64,000 nt of DNA. Origin: Cadophora sp. MPI-SDFR-AT-0126 (taxonomy: Eukaryota > Ascomycota > Leotiomycetes > Helotiales > Ploettnerulaceae). Both the position numbers and the translations under genes were made by a program. The notes below the pieces were generated by a model, which worked only from the letters and a program-made list of their open reading frames with translations, made no database searches and had not been told where the DNA came from. Positions 10,220-22,900 of the stretch are shown here, piece by piece. Numbering within the stretch: the stretch's first letter is position 1; each line of letters starts with the position of its first letter. Where the stretch lies: assembly GCA_020747065.1 (NCBI GenBank), contig JAGMVK010000014.1, positions 1,426,001 through 1,490,000 of the forward strand, in the 5' to 3' direction.

Positions 10220-10782
10220 CGTCACTTTCATCTGCTGCGCATAATATCCCGTTTCGCGTCGAAGGATCACCTGATATATACCTATATTCAAGAAATCTGT
10301 TTTTGTCAGCCTGGAGTTAACCAATTGTATCCTGGTGGGGTAGAGAGCTTAGCGAGCAACTCTGACTCGGTTTACCCCACAGTTAGCATCTCCAGAGAAG
10401 CTACCGACTATATAGTAGCTGTAGGGAAGGCCAATCTGTGGGGAAGGTGAATGGCTCGGTTATATAGTCACAAGTAGATGAAATGAGGCCGTGTAGCTGA
10501 ACGCAGGGTTGCATCGCGGCGACATTAATGCGGCGGTGTAGTCGATATAGTTTTGGTGCACGCCCTCGTTCAATAGAACATTGGACGACTCTGCACTGCA
10601 TTTCCCCTCTTTCTTCTTGATTGTGCCGGGTTTCCCTGCCAGAAGGCTTTCCAAGTATTTCTATATTATGATTCAGGGAGCGGCTTTGTGATATAGTCCT
10701 ATCGTCGATGCCGAGAAAATGTCTTTTACAATTGTAATGTACGCGAATTAGCACTGATGTTTAATAAGAGAGATTCTACTCC
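10220..10782. other. Upstream region of amidohydrolase and left edge of AT-rich block
   Basis: An inverted pair, TGGGGTAG (about 10336) and TTACCCCACAG (about 10371), plus GTGGGG at about 10437, lie upstream of the amidohydrolase start. GTGGGG matches the SYGGRG consensus of the carbon-catabolite repressor CreA, so glucose control is possible but unproved. The rest, to 10782, holds no supported gene; the overlapping frames at 10401-10754 are not convincing. Composition collapses to AT-rich immediately after 10782. Confidence 0.4.
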
Positions 10783-11395
10783 TTATAGGGGGGCCCTAAT
10801 AATATTCCTCGGCGTATTACACGGTAACGCTTTTACTAATTAGCTGTAGTAATAGTAGGCCGCTAATCTTAGCTATATAAGAATTACTTAGTAACGCTTT
10901 TCTTAATTAGCTGTATTAATAGTAGTATAGAGCTAATCTAATTTATTTTTAATAGTAGTATAAGCTTCTATACTTTATTAAAACCTTTAATACTAAATTA
11001 TAGTAATAGTTATAGTTATAATACTAGAATTATACCTTTAATATTAATTAAAAAAGTAGAGATAAAGTTAAATAATTACTAATATATTAGTAGTAGTTAT
11101 TAAGGATTTAAGTTAGTTATAATACAAAATATTATAATATATAAGTACTATAGTAAGGTAATAGTATAAGCTATACCTTACCAAAATTAATATTATACTA
11201 CTATAGTACTTTAAGAATTACTTCTACTTTTATTAAAGTAAATTAACTGTCTTTATTACCAAATAAAGATATACTCTTAGTAAAAGGGAATATAATTAGT
11301 ATTAGTAGATAACTGTAATTAGCTATAGTAAAGGAGTACGATTAGTTATAGTATAGTAAGGGACTATAATTAGCTACTTATTATAGGGGGGCCCT
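10783..11395. repeat. About 600-bp unit bounded by identical 15-bp direct repeats
   Basis: TTATAGGGGGGCCCT occurs at 10783-10797 and again at 11381-11395. The first copy sits at the AT-block edge. Inside, another direct repeat is visible (TAACGCTTTT.TTAATTAGCTGTA at about 10825 and 10892). The G6C3 core stands out strongly in DNA otherwise stripped of GC. It may be an element with its duplication, or two copies of a repeat end; no terminal inverted repeat was found. Confidence 0.45.
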
Positions 11396-11460
11396 TTTAC
11401 GGTCTAAAAGGGGGGCGCGGGCTTAAGAGCGGCTCGTGCCGCCCCCGCGCGCACGGACTT
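11396..11460. other. GC-rich island inside AT-rich block
   Basis: About 60 bp of strongly GC-rich sequence (GGGGGGCGCGGGC ... GCCGCCCCCGCGCGCACGG) directly follows the second 15-bp repeat, with flanking DNA almost pure A/T. It looks like a fragment that escaped RIP or arrived later. No coding or RNA identity is recognised. Confidence 0.5.
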
Positions 11461-11639
11461 ATAGTTAAAAAGGTTATATCTTAAAAGAGCCTAGATTATA
11501 AGTACGACTCTATCTCTTCTTCTACTAGCTAGCTGTCTTATAGTATTAAAGAGAACTTCTCTCTAGCTAATACTAATATATTTAAGGCGAGTATACTATA
11601 GAGAAAAGCAGAAAAATATTATAATCTGTCGGTTTAATA

Positions 11640-11870
11640 CCGAATATAAGCCAAGAATCAAACGTAAATATCATGTATATATATATTAAGCTTAATAGTC
11701 TGGAAAATCTGTGTATTTCTAAGAGGGGGCGGGAGATACTAGACTATATACTACCTTCAAAAGGCCACTGAATCGCCTTCGTAAGTGGTCCTACCCCTTA
11801 TTCTAGCTGAGACATGTCCTGTACGGGCCTGTGGACCAATATAATCGATTATTATTAATTAAACTCGGCC
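11640..11870. other. Less mutated island of normal base composition
   Basis: Around 11,700-11,850 the sequence regains ordinary composition (AAGAGGGGGCGGGAGATAC, AAAGGCCACTGAATCGCC, GTCCTGTACGGGCCTGTGG). No open frame or family is recognised. It is possibly the remains of unique sequence between repeats or a younger insertion. Confidence 0.4.
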
Positions 11871-12337
11871 CTTATTAGCTTGTTAAGTAATTAATCTCTT
11901 AATTAGCCTCTTAGAGCTCTAGTATAACTTACTTACTTAGTATATAAAAGAAAGAGAAAAAGAGAGAAGAGAGCTAGGATAAAAGAGGAAAGAAAACTTA
12001 TATATATATAAAGAGTTATTAAAGTAAGAGTAAATAAGAAAGAGTCTAGTAAAAAGTTCGCGAAAGACGTTTAACTAATTAATCTTCTTATACTATATAC
12101 TATACCTTTCTTCTCTTCCTTCTTTTATAAGTACTAAAGTCTTTATATATTTCTAGTCTATATATTTCTAGTAACTATTCTTATTAAGTTATAATATTAT
12201 AATTTAAGTAGTACTAGTATATATATAAGCTTAAAAAGGAAAGACTTAATAATATATACTATACTTTCCTTAAATAATAGACTTATAGAATTATTCTATA
12301 TATATAAATAAATAATTCTATAATATTTAATTATAAT

Positions 12338-12411
12338 AGCCTTATAGTATAATAGTTAATATACCGATTTATCTTAAAGCTAAGAGCCTAGGTTTAATTC
12401 CTAGTAAAGCT
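12338..12411 (+). tRNA. tRNA-shaped relic, 74 nt
   Basis: The 74 nt fit the tRNA plan exactly. The acceptor AGCCTTA pairs with TAAAGCT (one C-A mismatch). Then comes TA, a D arm GTAT-AATAGTTAAT-ATAC, one C, a 17-nt anticodon arm with loop ATCTTAA (anticodon would read CTT), a 5-nt variable loop, and a T arm CTAGG-TTTAATT-CCTAG with a perfect 5-bp stem. The anticodon stem is poorly paired, and the T loop is TTTAATT instead of TTCRANN, both as expected after C-to-T mutation. It is probably a dead, RIP-mutated copy, or a mitochondrial-derived one. Amino acid identity is uncertain. Confidence 0.4.
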
Positions 12412-15039
12412 TATTACTTTAAATCTTACTATTAAGTTTAAAAGCTTAATAATTAAGTTTAAAGTATTCTTTTCTTTTCTTTTTTCTTTCTTTCTTCTTT
12501 TTAGTCCTTATAGAAGATATTTAATTAGTGTTATTTTACTATTATATAATAGTTATTATTCCCTGCAACTATTTACTACTACTATCTATTACTATTACTT
12601 TATATAGCTATTATTACTATATAATACTACTATTTATAGCTATTATATATTACTATTATCTACTAATTATTATAATCTATTTATATATTCTAACTATTAT
12701 TATTAACTCTTATAATTTATATATTTATATTACTAACTATTTTACTATTATATAATAGTAATTAACTTATCTCCTATAGCTACTTCTCTTAGTTATTACT
12801 TTCTAAATTACCCCTTTAATAAATACTATAGAAAGGATAAAAGCTATATATATATAAGCGATAGGGAGTTGCACCTAATACCCTAGGTATATTATACTAT
12901 ATATAATAAGAACTATAAAGAGGCGAGAGATCTATTTAAGCGCTTAAGAGTTTTATCTTTTTTCCTTTCTTTATATACTATATATATAATAATAGCTTAG
13001 ATTCTAGAGTTCTAAAGGAGAAGTAGAATTATAAGTTTATATTTAAGGTTTATTTTAATAATAAACTATTAGTATATATATACTTACTTAGTAATTAGCG
13101 AATTAAAATAAATATTTATCTTATCTTACCTTAGTTATTACTACTATTTATAACTACTATTTATTCCTTAGAAACTTATTAGTCTTTTTAAGATAAGTAG
13201 AAAAAAAACTTATATTAACTATTTTAGATCTAAGATCTTTAAGTTAATTTAAATATATACTACTATTTATTTCTTTTCTTCTCTTTCTCTTTTCTTTACT
13301 TAGTTTAAGAATTTAATCCTTTACTATTACTTCTTTTTATTTTACTAATAGAGCTTTAAGTTCCTATAGAAATTATTAATCTTATTACTTAAAAAATCTA
13401 CTTTTTAAATCTAATCTTATAATATTAAGTTAATTATATCTTTTACTATTTAACTCTAGCTATTTAACTTAGTATTATAAAAGTAAAGCTAGCGCCTCTT
13501 TATACTCTAAGTATAAGACCTATTTTCTTTTAATTTTAAATTAACTTAGTAGAAACTAGTAAAGAACTTCTTCTCTAAGACTTATTAAATAACTTAATTA
13601 TTAAAGAAGAAATACTTATTTACTTACTTATCTATTTATCTTTCCCGAATTTACTTATATATAATATATTCTTAGTCTAAAATAAAATTCGGGTTCTTAA
13701 TTATAAGTTAATTATCTAATCTAAAGCTTAAGAAGTAAAATAAGTTAAAGAGAAATCGAACTTAAACTATCTTACTTTACTTTGAAGTTAGTTAAAGCTA
13801 AGTAAGAGAGAGAGAGAATAAGAGAGAAAGAGCTACTTATTATATCTTTAATTATAATATTAGATTTATTTACTTATTACTTAATTCTACTTTAGTATTA
13901 TATCTATCCCTAAGTTTAAGTATTTCCCTTAGGGAATATATATAAAAAGTATTAATATATATCCTATTAATCTTCACTTTTCACACTGATTTTTCAAGCT
14001 AGTTAAGCCCCTAAAGAAGACTATATACTAAATAAGTCGGGTATCTGTATAGAATTATAAGGGGATCTCTGTATAGAATTATAAGGATTAGTATAGATAA
14101 TTATCCCTAAGAACTCTTATGTAGCTAATATTTAAAGTCTTATAGTAGATAATTATCCTTAAGTACTATTTAATATAAATTATTAGAATATAGACTTTAT
14201 TTATAATTATTTATTAACTACTTATATTTATTATTCTTTTCTTAAGTATATATAATCGCCTTTAGTTTTCCATATCTTAAGTATACTATTTCTAAAATAG
14301 TAAGTTATAGTATTTCTACTATTTATACTTATAAATACCCCCTTCTTAACTATTCTTTCTTCTCTATTATTAGAAAAAAACAAAAATATAATAAATCTAG
14401 AACTATCGCTAGTATTAGTTGAGATTTCCTATTACTATTATAGTATTCTTATAATTATTCTTGTAGTCTTTCTTATAGTCTTTCTTGTAGTTGTTCTTAT
14501 AGTCGTCTTTGTAATTATTCTCGTAATTATCCTCGTAGTCTTTCTCGTAGTCTCTCTTATAATATATTATAATACTTAAATATCTTACTATAATATTCCT
14601 AGATTAATTAATATCTTAATTCTATTAAATCTTTATATATTTTTTAAGAAATATTAATTAGAGTTAAATCTTAATAAATCTATAAAATAAAATATATTAT
14701 ACTTATAATACTTAGAATGTATACTTCTTAAGGATAATTATCTAAACTTAAGTATTTTAATCTCTTAAACAAATAATTATCTTTAAGACTACTAAGGTCC
14801 TTAATCTATTAAGATATAGTATTTATTATAAGAAAGCTTGATTAGTACTTAATTAGTAGAGCTATATTCTTACTTTATTATATACGAGCTAATTTAAATA
14901 ATTTAGTATAATACTCTTATTTTCCCTCTCTAGTAATTACTAGTATTCTTACTTAACTTACAAGTAAGAGTACTACTAATAATTATCTAGTATAGTATTT
15001 AACTTCTATTATAATTACTAACTAATTAACCTGTGAAAT
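12412..15039. other. AT-rich stretch without identifiable content
   Basis: Low-complexity TA, TTA and TCTTA words prevail. Local direct repeats include TCTGTATAGAATTATAAGG twice near 14045-14090, and a C/T-rich set of TCTTATAGT/TCTTGTAGT variants near 14455-14560 that look like a degenerate tandem repeat. The open frame at 12528-12755 is low complexity (Tyr/Ile/Leu only) and not a gene. Confidence 0.45.
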
Positions 15040-18000
15040 AAGCACTAATACTTACTAAAGTCTATTCTTATCTTCTTCTGTCTTTTTATACTATTAAACG
15101 CCAGATAATTATATGAATCTATAAAGCTTATATCATAAACCTATAACTAGTCGTCCTAGTATTAACTACTACTAATCTTCGATATACTATACTAGGATCA
15201 GTGCTATTAAATATAATACTATACGCGCAGAATATAGACTTTAATTCTAGTATCTTATAACTTAGAATTATTACTTCTTTTACTATATTCTTAAATATAT
15301 AGTCCCTATTATTATTCCTAATATAGAACTACTTATTTTACTTTAAGTAATACTAAAAGTAAGTTTCGCTTAGTAATCTTACTTTTCAGATTCTCTTCCT
15401 AAAAGTATTTCAGTTTTCTTTTATTATAGTATAATAACTATAAGTCGTCTAATCATATTTTATAATACGTATAATTCCTATTAATTAATACTATAAACAT
15501 AAATTATTATTTATTATATATTAAATAAAACTTATTATTTTTAAAATCTATTTTAATCTATTTTCTTTTATTAAGCTCTTATCTAATCTCTATTTTAATT
15601 CTTAGGACTTATCTAAGCTTATAAGTCCTACTAAGAGTACTTAGAATTCCACTACTAATTAGTTCTATAAGTTAGTCTTATCCTTTTACTTAATCTGAAC
15701 TTTTATTTACTACTTCCTTAATTATTTACTATCTTATACTACTTTAATTAATTAATCCTACTTTACTTGCAGTTCTTTTTTAAGCTAACCCTTCTATTAA
15801 GTCTAGTAATAGATATATACTAAGCACTTAACTTAAGGTCTTATTAATAGTATTGTTCTTAGTCTCTAGTATTACTTAGATAAATAGTCTATCTTTTCTT
15901 AATATCTTAAAGTAAGGGCTATCTAGGTTACTAGGCCTAATTACTAACGCACTAGAACTCACGTGCTTAAATAGCTTATATATATACTTCTCTAGATTCT
16001 GCTTAGACTATATATAAACTCGAGAACTAGAAGTAAGTGTCTTTCGAGTACTCTAGCTTCTCTGAAAAGATAGCTTTAATATAGTACTACAACTTATTAG
16101 CTATATAAAATCTAAAGAGATTATCTTCTCTTATATATTATTAAATATCTACTTTATATCTCATGGAGTTTTTATAACTAGTATTAACTATAGGTAATTA
16201 CGTTATATTAGGCTTTTTGTTAATAAGTAGTTATTATATTAGTTTCTCTTATCTTTATACTATTCCAATTTCTTATCTATATAAGTAATTAGTACTTGTA
16301 AATAATACTTCTTTATCTTAATAAAATCTACTATTCCTATAACTCTTATATATTCTTTTTACTATAGCTTTACTAAATCGCCTTCTATTATTAGAATTAT
16401 TAATATTGCAGCTTCTTTATTACGACTTATTTATCTCGCTTACTAGTAGTATAGCACTAATTTAAAAGCACTCTAAATACTAATTATAACTATTACTTCG
16501 AAGTTAGTACTCTTTTCTTTTACTATTAATAAGAATAATAAGTTTATTTGCTTTTCTTTGAAATCCATTAATATTTATCTTTTTTTTATATTATTTAGGT
16601 CTTTATAATAAAAGTTAGTTGTAAATAGATTTACTAGCTATTTTCCTTTATCTTTTATTATTACGTATATAATTATTCTAGCTCTAATACTTACTTACTT
16701 TACTAGATTCTTAAGATACGAGTTTGAATTACTTTTATTACTATTATATAGATCTTATAGTATAAGTTTTAGCGGATTATTCTCTCGATTACTATATTTA
16801 TTTTATTTAATTGTATTTGTATTAAATAATAGAACTGAGATCGTACCTTACTTAGTATTATAGTAAAGAGAAATACTTATTAAACTAGGTAATTCTTTAA
16901 TACGCTATTATCTTTAAATATTCGCGCGAGTCTAATATATAATAGTCGCTAGTCTTTATTTATTACTAGATAGTAATACTTATTAAAACGATTCTCTTTA
17001 GCTTCTCTGACTTTACTTTATTAATAATCTAGCGCTTAAACAACTAGTTTTATAAGATTTCTGGGATTGTAAATACTACGGATGCCTTAAGCTAGTTTAT
17101 ATCTGTTAGTGCATTAATTAATAAGCTAATCCTGTAATATTCCTATATAGTCTTATCTCTTAATACTATATATAGCACGATAACTAAGCTAATTATTTTA
17201 CTATCTATTACTACTAGAACTAGGTACGCTTACGTCTTACCTAATCTAGTTAGCGCTACTTAGATATAGTTCTCTTTTATTATCACGATTACTTTAATCG
17301 TCTCTTATTATTTTACTATTCGATATTCGCTTATTTTAAAAAGAATATCTATTCTTCTTTGTATATTAATACTTAAGATTATACTCTTTTAATTAGTACT
17401 AGATCTATCTTACCTTATAACTGCCTTACTTAAAGAGCCCTTATAAATAATTATTTTATCTCTCTTAGCTCTGTAATAGATAACTATTCGTAAAGGCTAC
17501 CTCTTACTTAGTACTTCTCTAAGCGCTTACTTAATATTCTCTCTTATAGTATTCTTTATATTAGTATTTATTATCTGCGGAATAAATATTAATACTTGTA
17601 CTAATTCGAATCCCTAAAAGGTATACTACTTTATAGATATATTATTAAATACTTAGATTAATTTGAATATTAATTCTATTATATAATTAGTCTAAAGTAT
17701 ATAGTAGTAGGACTCGACCTTTATCTTATAGCTCGATTATAGGATATAGGTATCGATTGCTATAATTCCCGACTTTCGTAGTAAGCGCTAATTAATAGTA
17801 ATTATTAATTACTACTACGCTCTTTCTCTTAACTCGGCGCTTATCTATAGCTTACTCTTCTTCTTCAGCGCTATTATTAAGTTAATTGTAAACTATACCT
17901 TACCTTTAGTCTAGAATATAAATACAGAAAATAGTAGCTGACTACTAGATAATATAATTGCTTAAATAGCTTTATAGAATAGTATTATATCGCGGCTCTA

Positions 18001-19650
18001 GGCTACGATTAATTAACTTATGCGTACCGGTATAAATCGTATAATAATTATTAATTTCTTCTTTAAGCTATCTATCTTATTATAGGAACTGATTAAAGCT
18101 ACTATACTATTAATAAGAATAATCCTCCTTAGATTAATCCAGTTATTTGCCTAGCGTAGGTAGAGTACCTCTAATAAGCGCGCTAAAAGCCCTTTATATA
18201 AGTATATTACTACTACTAGCTTCTTTAAAGTAATATTAAAGGTTCTATCTTAGTCTAATCTCGCAGCTAAGTAATTAGCGTCTTATTCTTGCAACTACTC
18301 CACTCACTTATATTAAGTGCTCCTTTGTTTTACCCCTACTACGCGTATCTTATCCATGAGTAATTTCTCTCCTAAATCCTTTATAGCGTACTTTAGTATT
18401 TTCTTTTATCTTGTGTTTCTTAATTATACCTGATCTTCTTTTATAAGTTTATAAAGTAGTTTCTTTATCTACTTTATATAGGAATATTTTGAAAGTTTAA
18501 TAGCAAATATACTTTAAGGTACTTCTTTTTTTGAAATAGTAGCGCTATACTAATTAATTACTTTAGCTTCTTAATTAGCTTTATTATCTTACTTTGTATC
18601 TTATTCAGTTATAGATTCCTACTCTTATAATTCAGCGACTTTCTATTAAAAGCCTAGGTAATAGTTGAGTTTATATAAAAGTCGCTTAATACCTTTATAG
18701 CGTACGCTTGTAGGCTCTATAAGTACGTGAATATAGTATATAAGCTATTATAAATAAACTCCTAGTAGTAATCTTAGGCTGATTTTATTAATAAATCCGG
18801 GTTACGCTATCTCTACTTTATTATAGATACTAACTGTATATAATATATTAATAATAATAAGATTTATTATATTTTACTTAATATCTTTTACTTTTTTATT
18901 ACTAAATAATATTTGTTGATAAATAGTTAATAAATAATTAGAGACTTAAAGACGTTATTTAGGATTACTTAATTGATTAGGCTAATTAATAGTATATAAA
19001 GGTTATACTCTTACTTACTCTTATCTTTAGATCTGAGTAGCTGATTTAGAAGTCTTTCTTATTTAGATAATAATTCTAGCTTAGGCGATATTAACCTTAC
19101 TTATACGCAGAGTAAGAAGTTTAGTAGCTTTTACTACGTTTTAAAGTATTAGTCTGTAATTCCTAGCCTAAATATTAAGAATAGCTTTAGATTTAATTTA
19201 ACACTGGAATTATAAAATAAGTATTAATTGTAATTACTTAGACTTTAGAAGTCCTTATACTATTATCGCAGGACTTTATTCGCTATCTTTAAGATTAATT
19301 CAATATCTGATTATTCTTTTAAATCCTTAATAATTAATAACTTTATAATAGTATTAATATCGCGGCCCTAGTAAAAGCTTAGCTATCTTATCTTTACGTC
19401 TTAATAAGTTATCTGGCAGTTCTTAACGCTAATCGGTATAAGCCGAAACTATACTTATCTAGTCTTATAGAACTTATTTATTATATTCTCTAGTCCTTCG
19501 ATTGCCTTTATAATTAGGACAAGGTAATTAAGCAGTACTTTTATAGTAAAGTACTAAATAGGCTTGGAGAAGAGTATCTGAACCTTATACTTAACTACGC
19601 GATAGTCTTTGTAATCTTATTCTCTATATACCTTTTTCATATAAGTCTTT
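15040..19650 (-). pseudogene. Large unidentified RIP-damaged coding relic
   Basis: On the minus strand, frames from about 19650 down to about 15040 give protein-like runs when TAG/TAA are read as mutated Gln/Trp codons. Near the start is MKKVYREED followed by segments such as LLNYLVLIIKAIEGLENI and LLIIKDLKESDIELILKIAN. Further on are RAFSALIRGTLPTLGK (about 18.15 kb), LREAKENRF-like text (about 17.0 kb) and YDISFIDSYNYLAF (about 15.1 kb). Hydrophobic, charged and helical spacing looks like real protein, but I do not recognise the family. The apparent start lies just 20 bp from the Copia insertion at 19670, so the original element may have been interrupted there. Exact limits and frame joints are uncertain. 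Confidence 0.4.
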
Positions 19651-19669
19651 ATATTTATATATATTACTT

Positions 19670-19863
19670 ATCGAACGCGCTCTGTCAGAAGTTGCATCTG
19701 GTCTAGTATATACTTGGTAAGCATACCATGCATATATAACATGCTCTCAGGCCCTCCCTTAAGGAGGTAACGCTCTTTTAAATATATCTTTTCATACCAT
19801 ACTTTTACCCTAATTAGGAGATCTCGTCTCTTTAACCTAGTCTACTCGCACCACTGCACGATA
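19670..19863 (+). repeat. Left LTR of Copia element
   Basis: It matches 27917-28111 along its full length, including the shared core GGCCCTCCCTTAAGGAGGTA and the end CCACTGCACGA. Differences between the two LTRs are almost all C/T or G/A. Confidence 0.88.
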
Positions 19864-19999
19864 GTTAAGAGCCATATTCTATCTCATTATCTACTTAGTG
19901 TAAACGTAGTTTATAGCTTCAATTAAGCTATTAAAAGAAGACTCTCCTAAATTATCCTTTTAATCTATGATCTTTCCACTACTATATCCCTTATAAATA

Positions 20000-22900
20000 A
20001 TTCCGACTCTAGAAAAGCACTTAGCTCTAACGCTATCTACTTAAAGCCAGAGGATTTCCTTACCTAGTTCGAGCATTTAACTCTTAGCGCTAATATCCTT
20101 AGACTATAGTCGTTTATTAATCCAAATACTCCAGACGCTCCGTCGCTATCTTAAATTATTAATAAAACGCCTTGAACCGCAGAGTAAATCGCTAAGGATT
20201 AGAATACTCACTTACTTCAATCTTATAATATAGATTACAGAGAATACTTAAAGAATCTTAAAGTATAAGCAGAAAGATCCTTATCGACTCTAGATAGCTC
20301 TTAGAGTAACACTCCTAAAACTAAGATATAGTCCCAGATATAAATAGTAAGAGAACTATCTTTACCAGATTATATACCTAGAGCTCCACGTAAACCTAAG
20401 ATCGTTAAAAGCTCTAATTACGAATCTATAGCTAAATCAGAATCTGAGCTTTAGAAAACAAATATTTCTATCTAGTAACCCCGGATAACATAGTACTAAA
20501 AGCTCTATAAATAGATCGAGAAAACTATAGTAAGGTAATACTTTAAGATTACGAATACAGAGATCATTTTAAGCGGAGATTTTAATATCTAAGCCTTACT
20601 ATAAGTATTAAAACGTGTCCTTAACTAAACTAAGATAATAATCTAGTTAGCGATAAGGAGTAAGTACCGAGCTTCCCTTAAAGCAGCTAATAGAGCCAGG
20701 ACTAATCTTAAAACATGAATTATGTCTTACTAAGAGCTTATTCGTAAGGGTATCTTATACTATATTCCAGAAGTTAATAGAGCTCTTAGTATCACTAATT
20801 TCCTAATCGCTACAAGTAACTTCAATTATATATAGTCTTATAAATACTTCCTTAGCTTTAAAGAGGCCGATGATCTTAGAAGCTTATAGTTATATACTCT
20901 TACATAGCTCGTAAGACTCTTTTATACTAAGGAAGTAGATATTTAATATCGCGAGCTTATAAACGGAAAGGGAAAAGGACACGGATATTTTACTACTCTT
21001 AGCGGAAGGAGTAGTAACGCTAGTATTAATATAATAATAGCTCTAGAGCCTAGGGGTACTAGTAGAAATAATACAGCAGGAAATAAGTATCTATACTTAA
21101 AGGATCGCACGTATAGTTAGGCTCTAAAGGACTGCGTAAAGCTCCAGCTTATAATCTGCAGTAAAACCTTCTCCTATATAGGAAAGAGAAAGCCCTTCGT
21201 ATTAGATATAGCTACTAAAGAGATCTGCGATCGCTTTATTACTAGTAAATAGAGAATACTAAGATTAAATTTTAGTAAGGGATCTAATAGAGCGTTACTA
21301 CTAAGTATAGAAAGCGCTCTTAAGAAATAGGAATCTAACGAAGCTCAGGGAAAATTAAAAGAAGTATTCCCTAGAAACTTAACAGATAAGGGTAAGACGT
21401 CTTCCAGTAATTTTATTATAATACTTCTAAGCTTAGATAAAGCTTTCTAGCCCGGAATCTACTCTACTTAGGGATCATACGGATATTACCCCCTATCTAT
21501 AAGTACACTACTTAATAACTATGGAGCTACGAACCTTATTAACAACATATCCTTATTAGAGCCTAGTATATTCGTTAAGGTAAGTCCATAAGATACTATT
21601 AAGTGTGGAAGCTCTTAGTTACTAATTATTAGACATAGAACACGTATTCTAAAAGATGTTCTTCAAGGCCCAGATAGAAAGACCTTTAATCTTACACTTA
21701 CTGAGGTAGCTATTATTAAAGGCTTTTATATAAATATCATCTCGGAAGCTCGCTTATGGAATATTAGATTATAATACTGCGGAATAGACTATATACTATA
21801 CTAGCGTGACGACACTCAGCCTATAAGTAATCACTTAGTTATTCGAAAGCTTATTCGCGAGTTCAATCTTATATTCTTTAAATATAATAAGCGTTTAAAC
21901 TATTCGTTAGACTTAAGTGAGATCTTATATAGTGAAGTAGGTATTATTGCATTTTCTAGTACCAGCTGCTAAAGGCTACGCGCTTTCCATCTATCACGCG
22001 ATTACAGCATAACCCGCTTAGGTACGGAAAGGTTATAGTATCTACGGACTAGGTACTTAGGTCCAGATACTCTTTAAAAGTTAGTAGGAGCTTCTAAGGG
22101 TATAAGATTCTCTAATATCGTTAGACGTTTAAAGTATAAGTAATACGCGCTAGCTTATACCTTATAAGTTATATCTCGCTATCTAAATAAGCGATAATTA
22201 GTAAGGCTATTTTAGAGGATTAGTTAAGATCTATTCAACTTCCCAGTTTACCTTGGAAACTACTCTTAGCTCCTTATACTTAAATGCGAGTATAGCAGAC
22301 TACTCGTTAGCTATACACTCTAGTTAAAAACACATAATAAGGTATTTAAATACATTAAGAGCTTTAAACGTTAAGTACAGACTCAGTTTAGACTTTCAAT
22401 CTGCAAATTCAAGCACAACTAAGAAAAGGCAGTTATTACTATCTAGGGATTCATAAGATATAAGATATAAGCAGATAAGCTCGGTATTAAGCTCAAGATC
22501 TTACTAACCGTAACCTATAAACCGAATAGTATAATAGAACGAGCTAGCCAGGAGGTAATTACAAGGGGTATTAAAATACAGCTATCTGCAAATCTTCCTA
22601 AGGAACTTAGACTTAAATATACACTAGTAGGTATCTATTTATATAACAGATGCCCAAATCGTATATAAAATTAGAGATTACTACTTAAAACAAATAATCA
22701 GTAGTTCTATAACTACTTTCAATAGTATAATCCTACGATTATTATAAGACTAATAATAGATTTTAAACCTAACTAGAATAAGATCTACGTCTTTAGATAT
22801 AAAGTATACTTATTAATAGTAGAATAAGCACTTAGATAAGAAAAGAAAGCGTTTAAAGTTAAACCCTATATATATCAGCTATCTTATAAGTTTCCGCGCT

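Noticed and set aside
9806..10450. 214-codon plus-strand open frame opposite the amidohydrolase
   Set aside because: Antisense shadow; the minus strand has clear family motifs.
12528..12755. 75-codon open frame in the AT block
   Set aside because: Only Tyr/Ile/Leu-type codons from TA-rich low-complexity DNA; no protein character.
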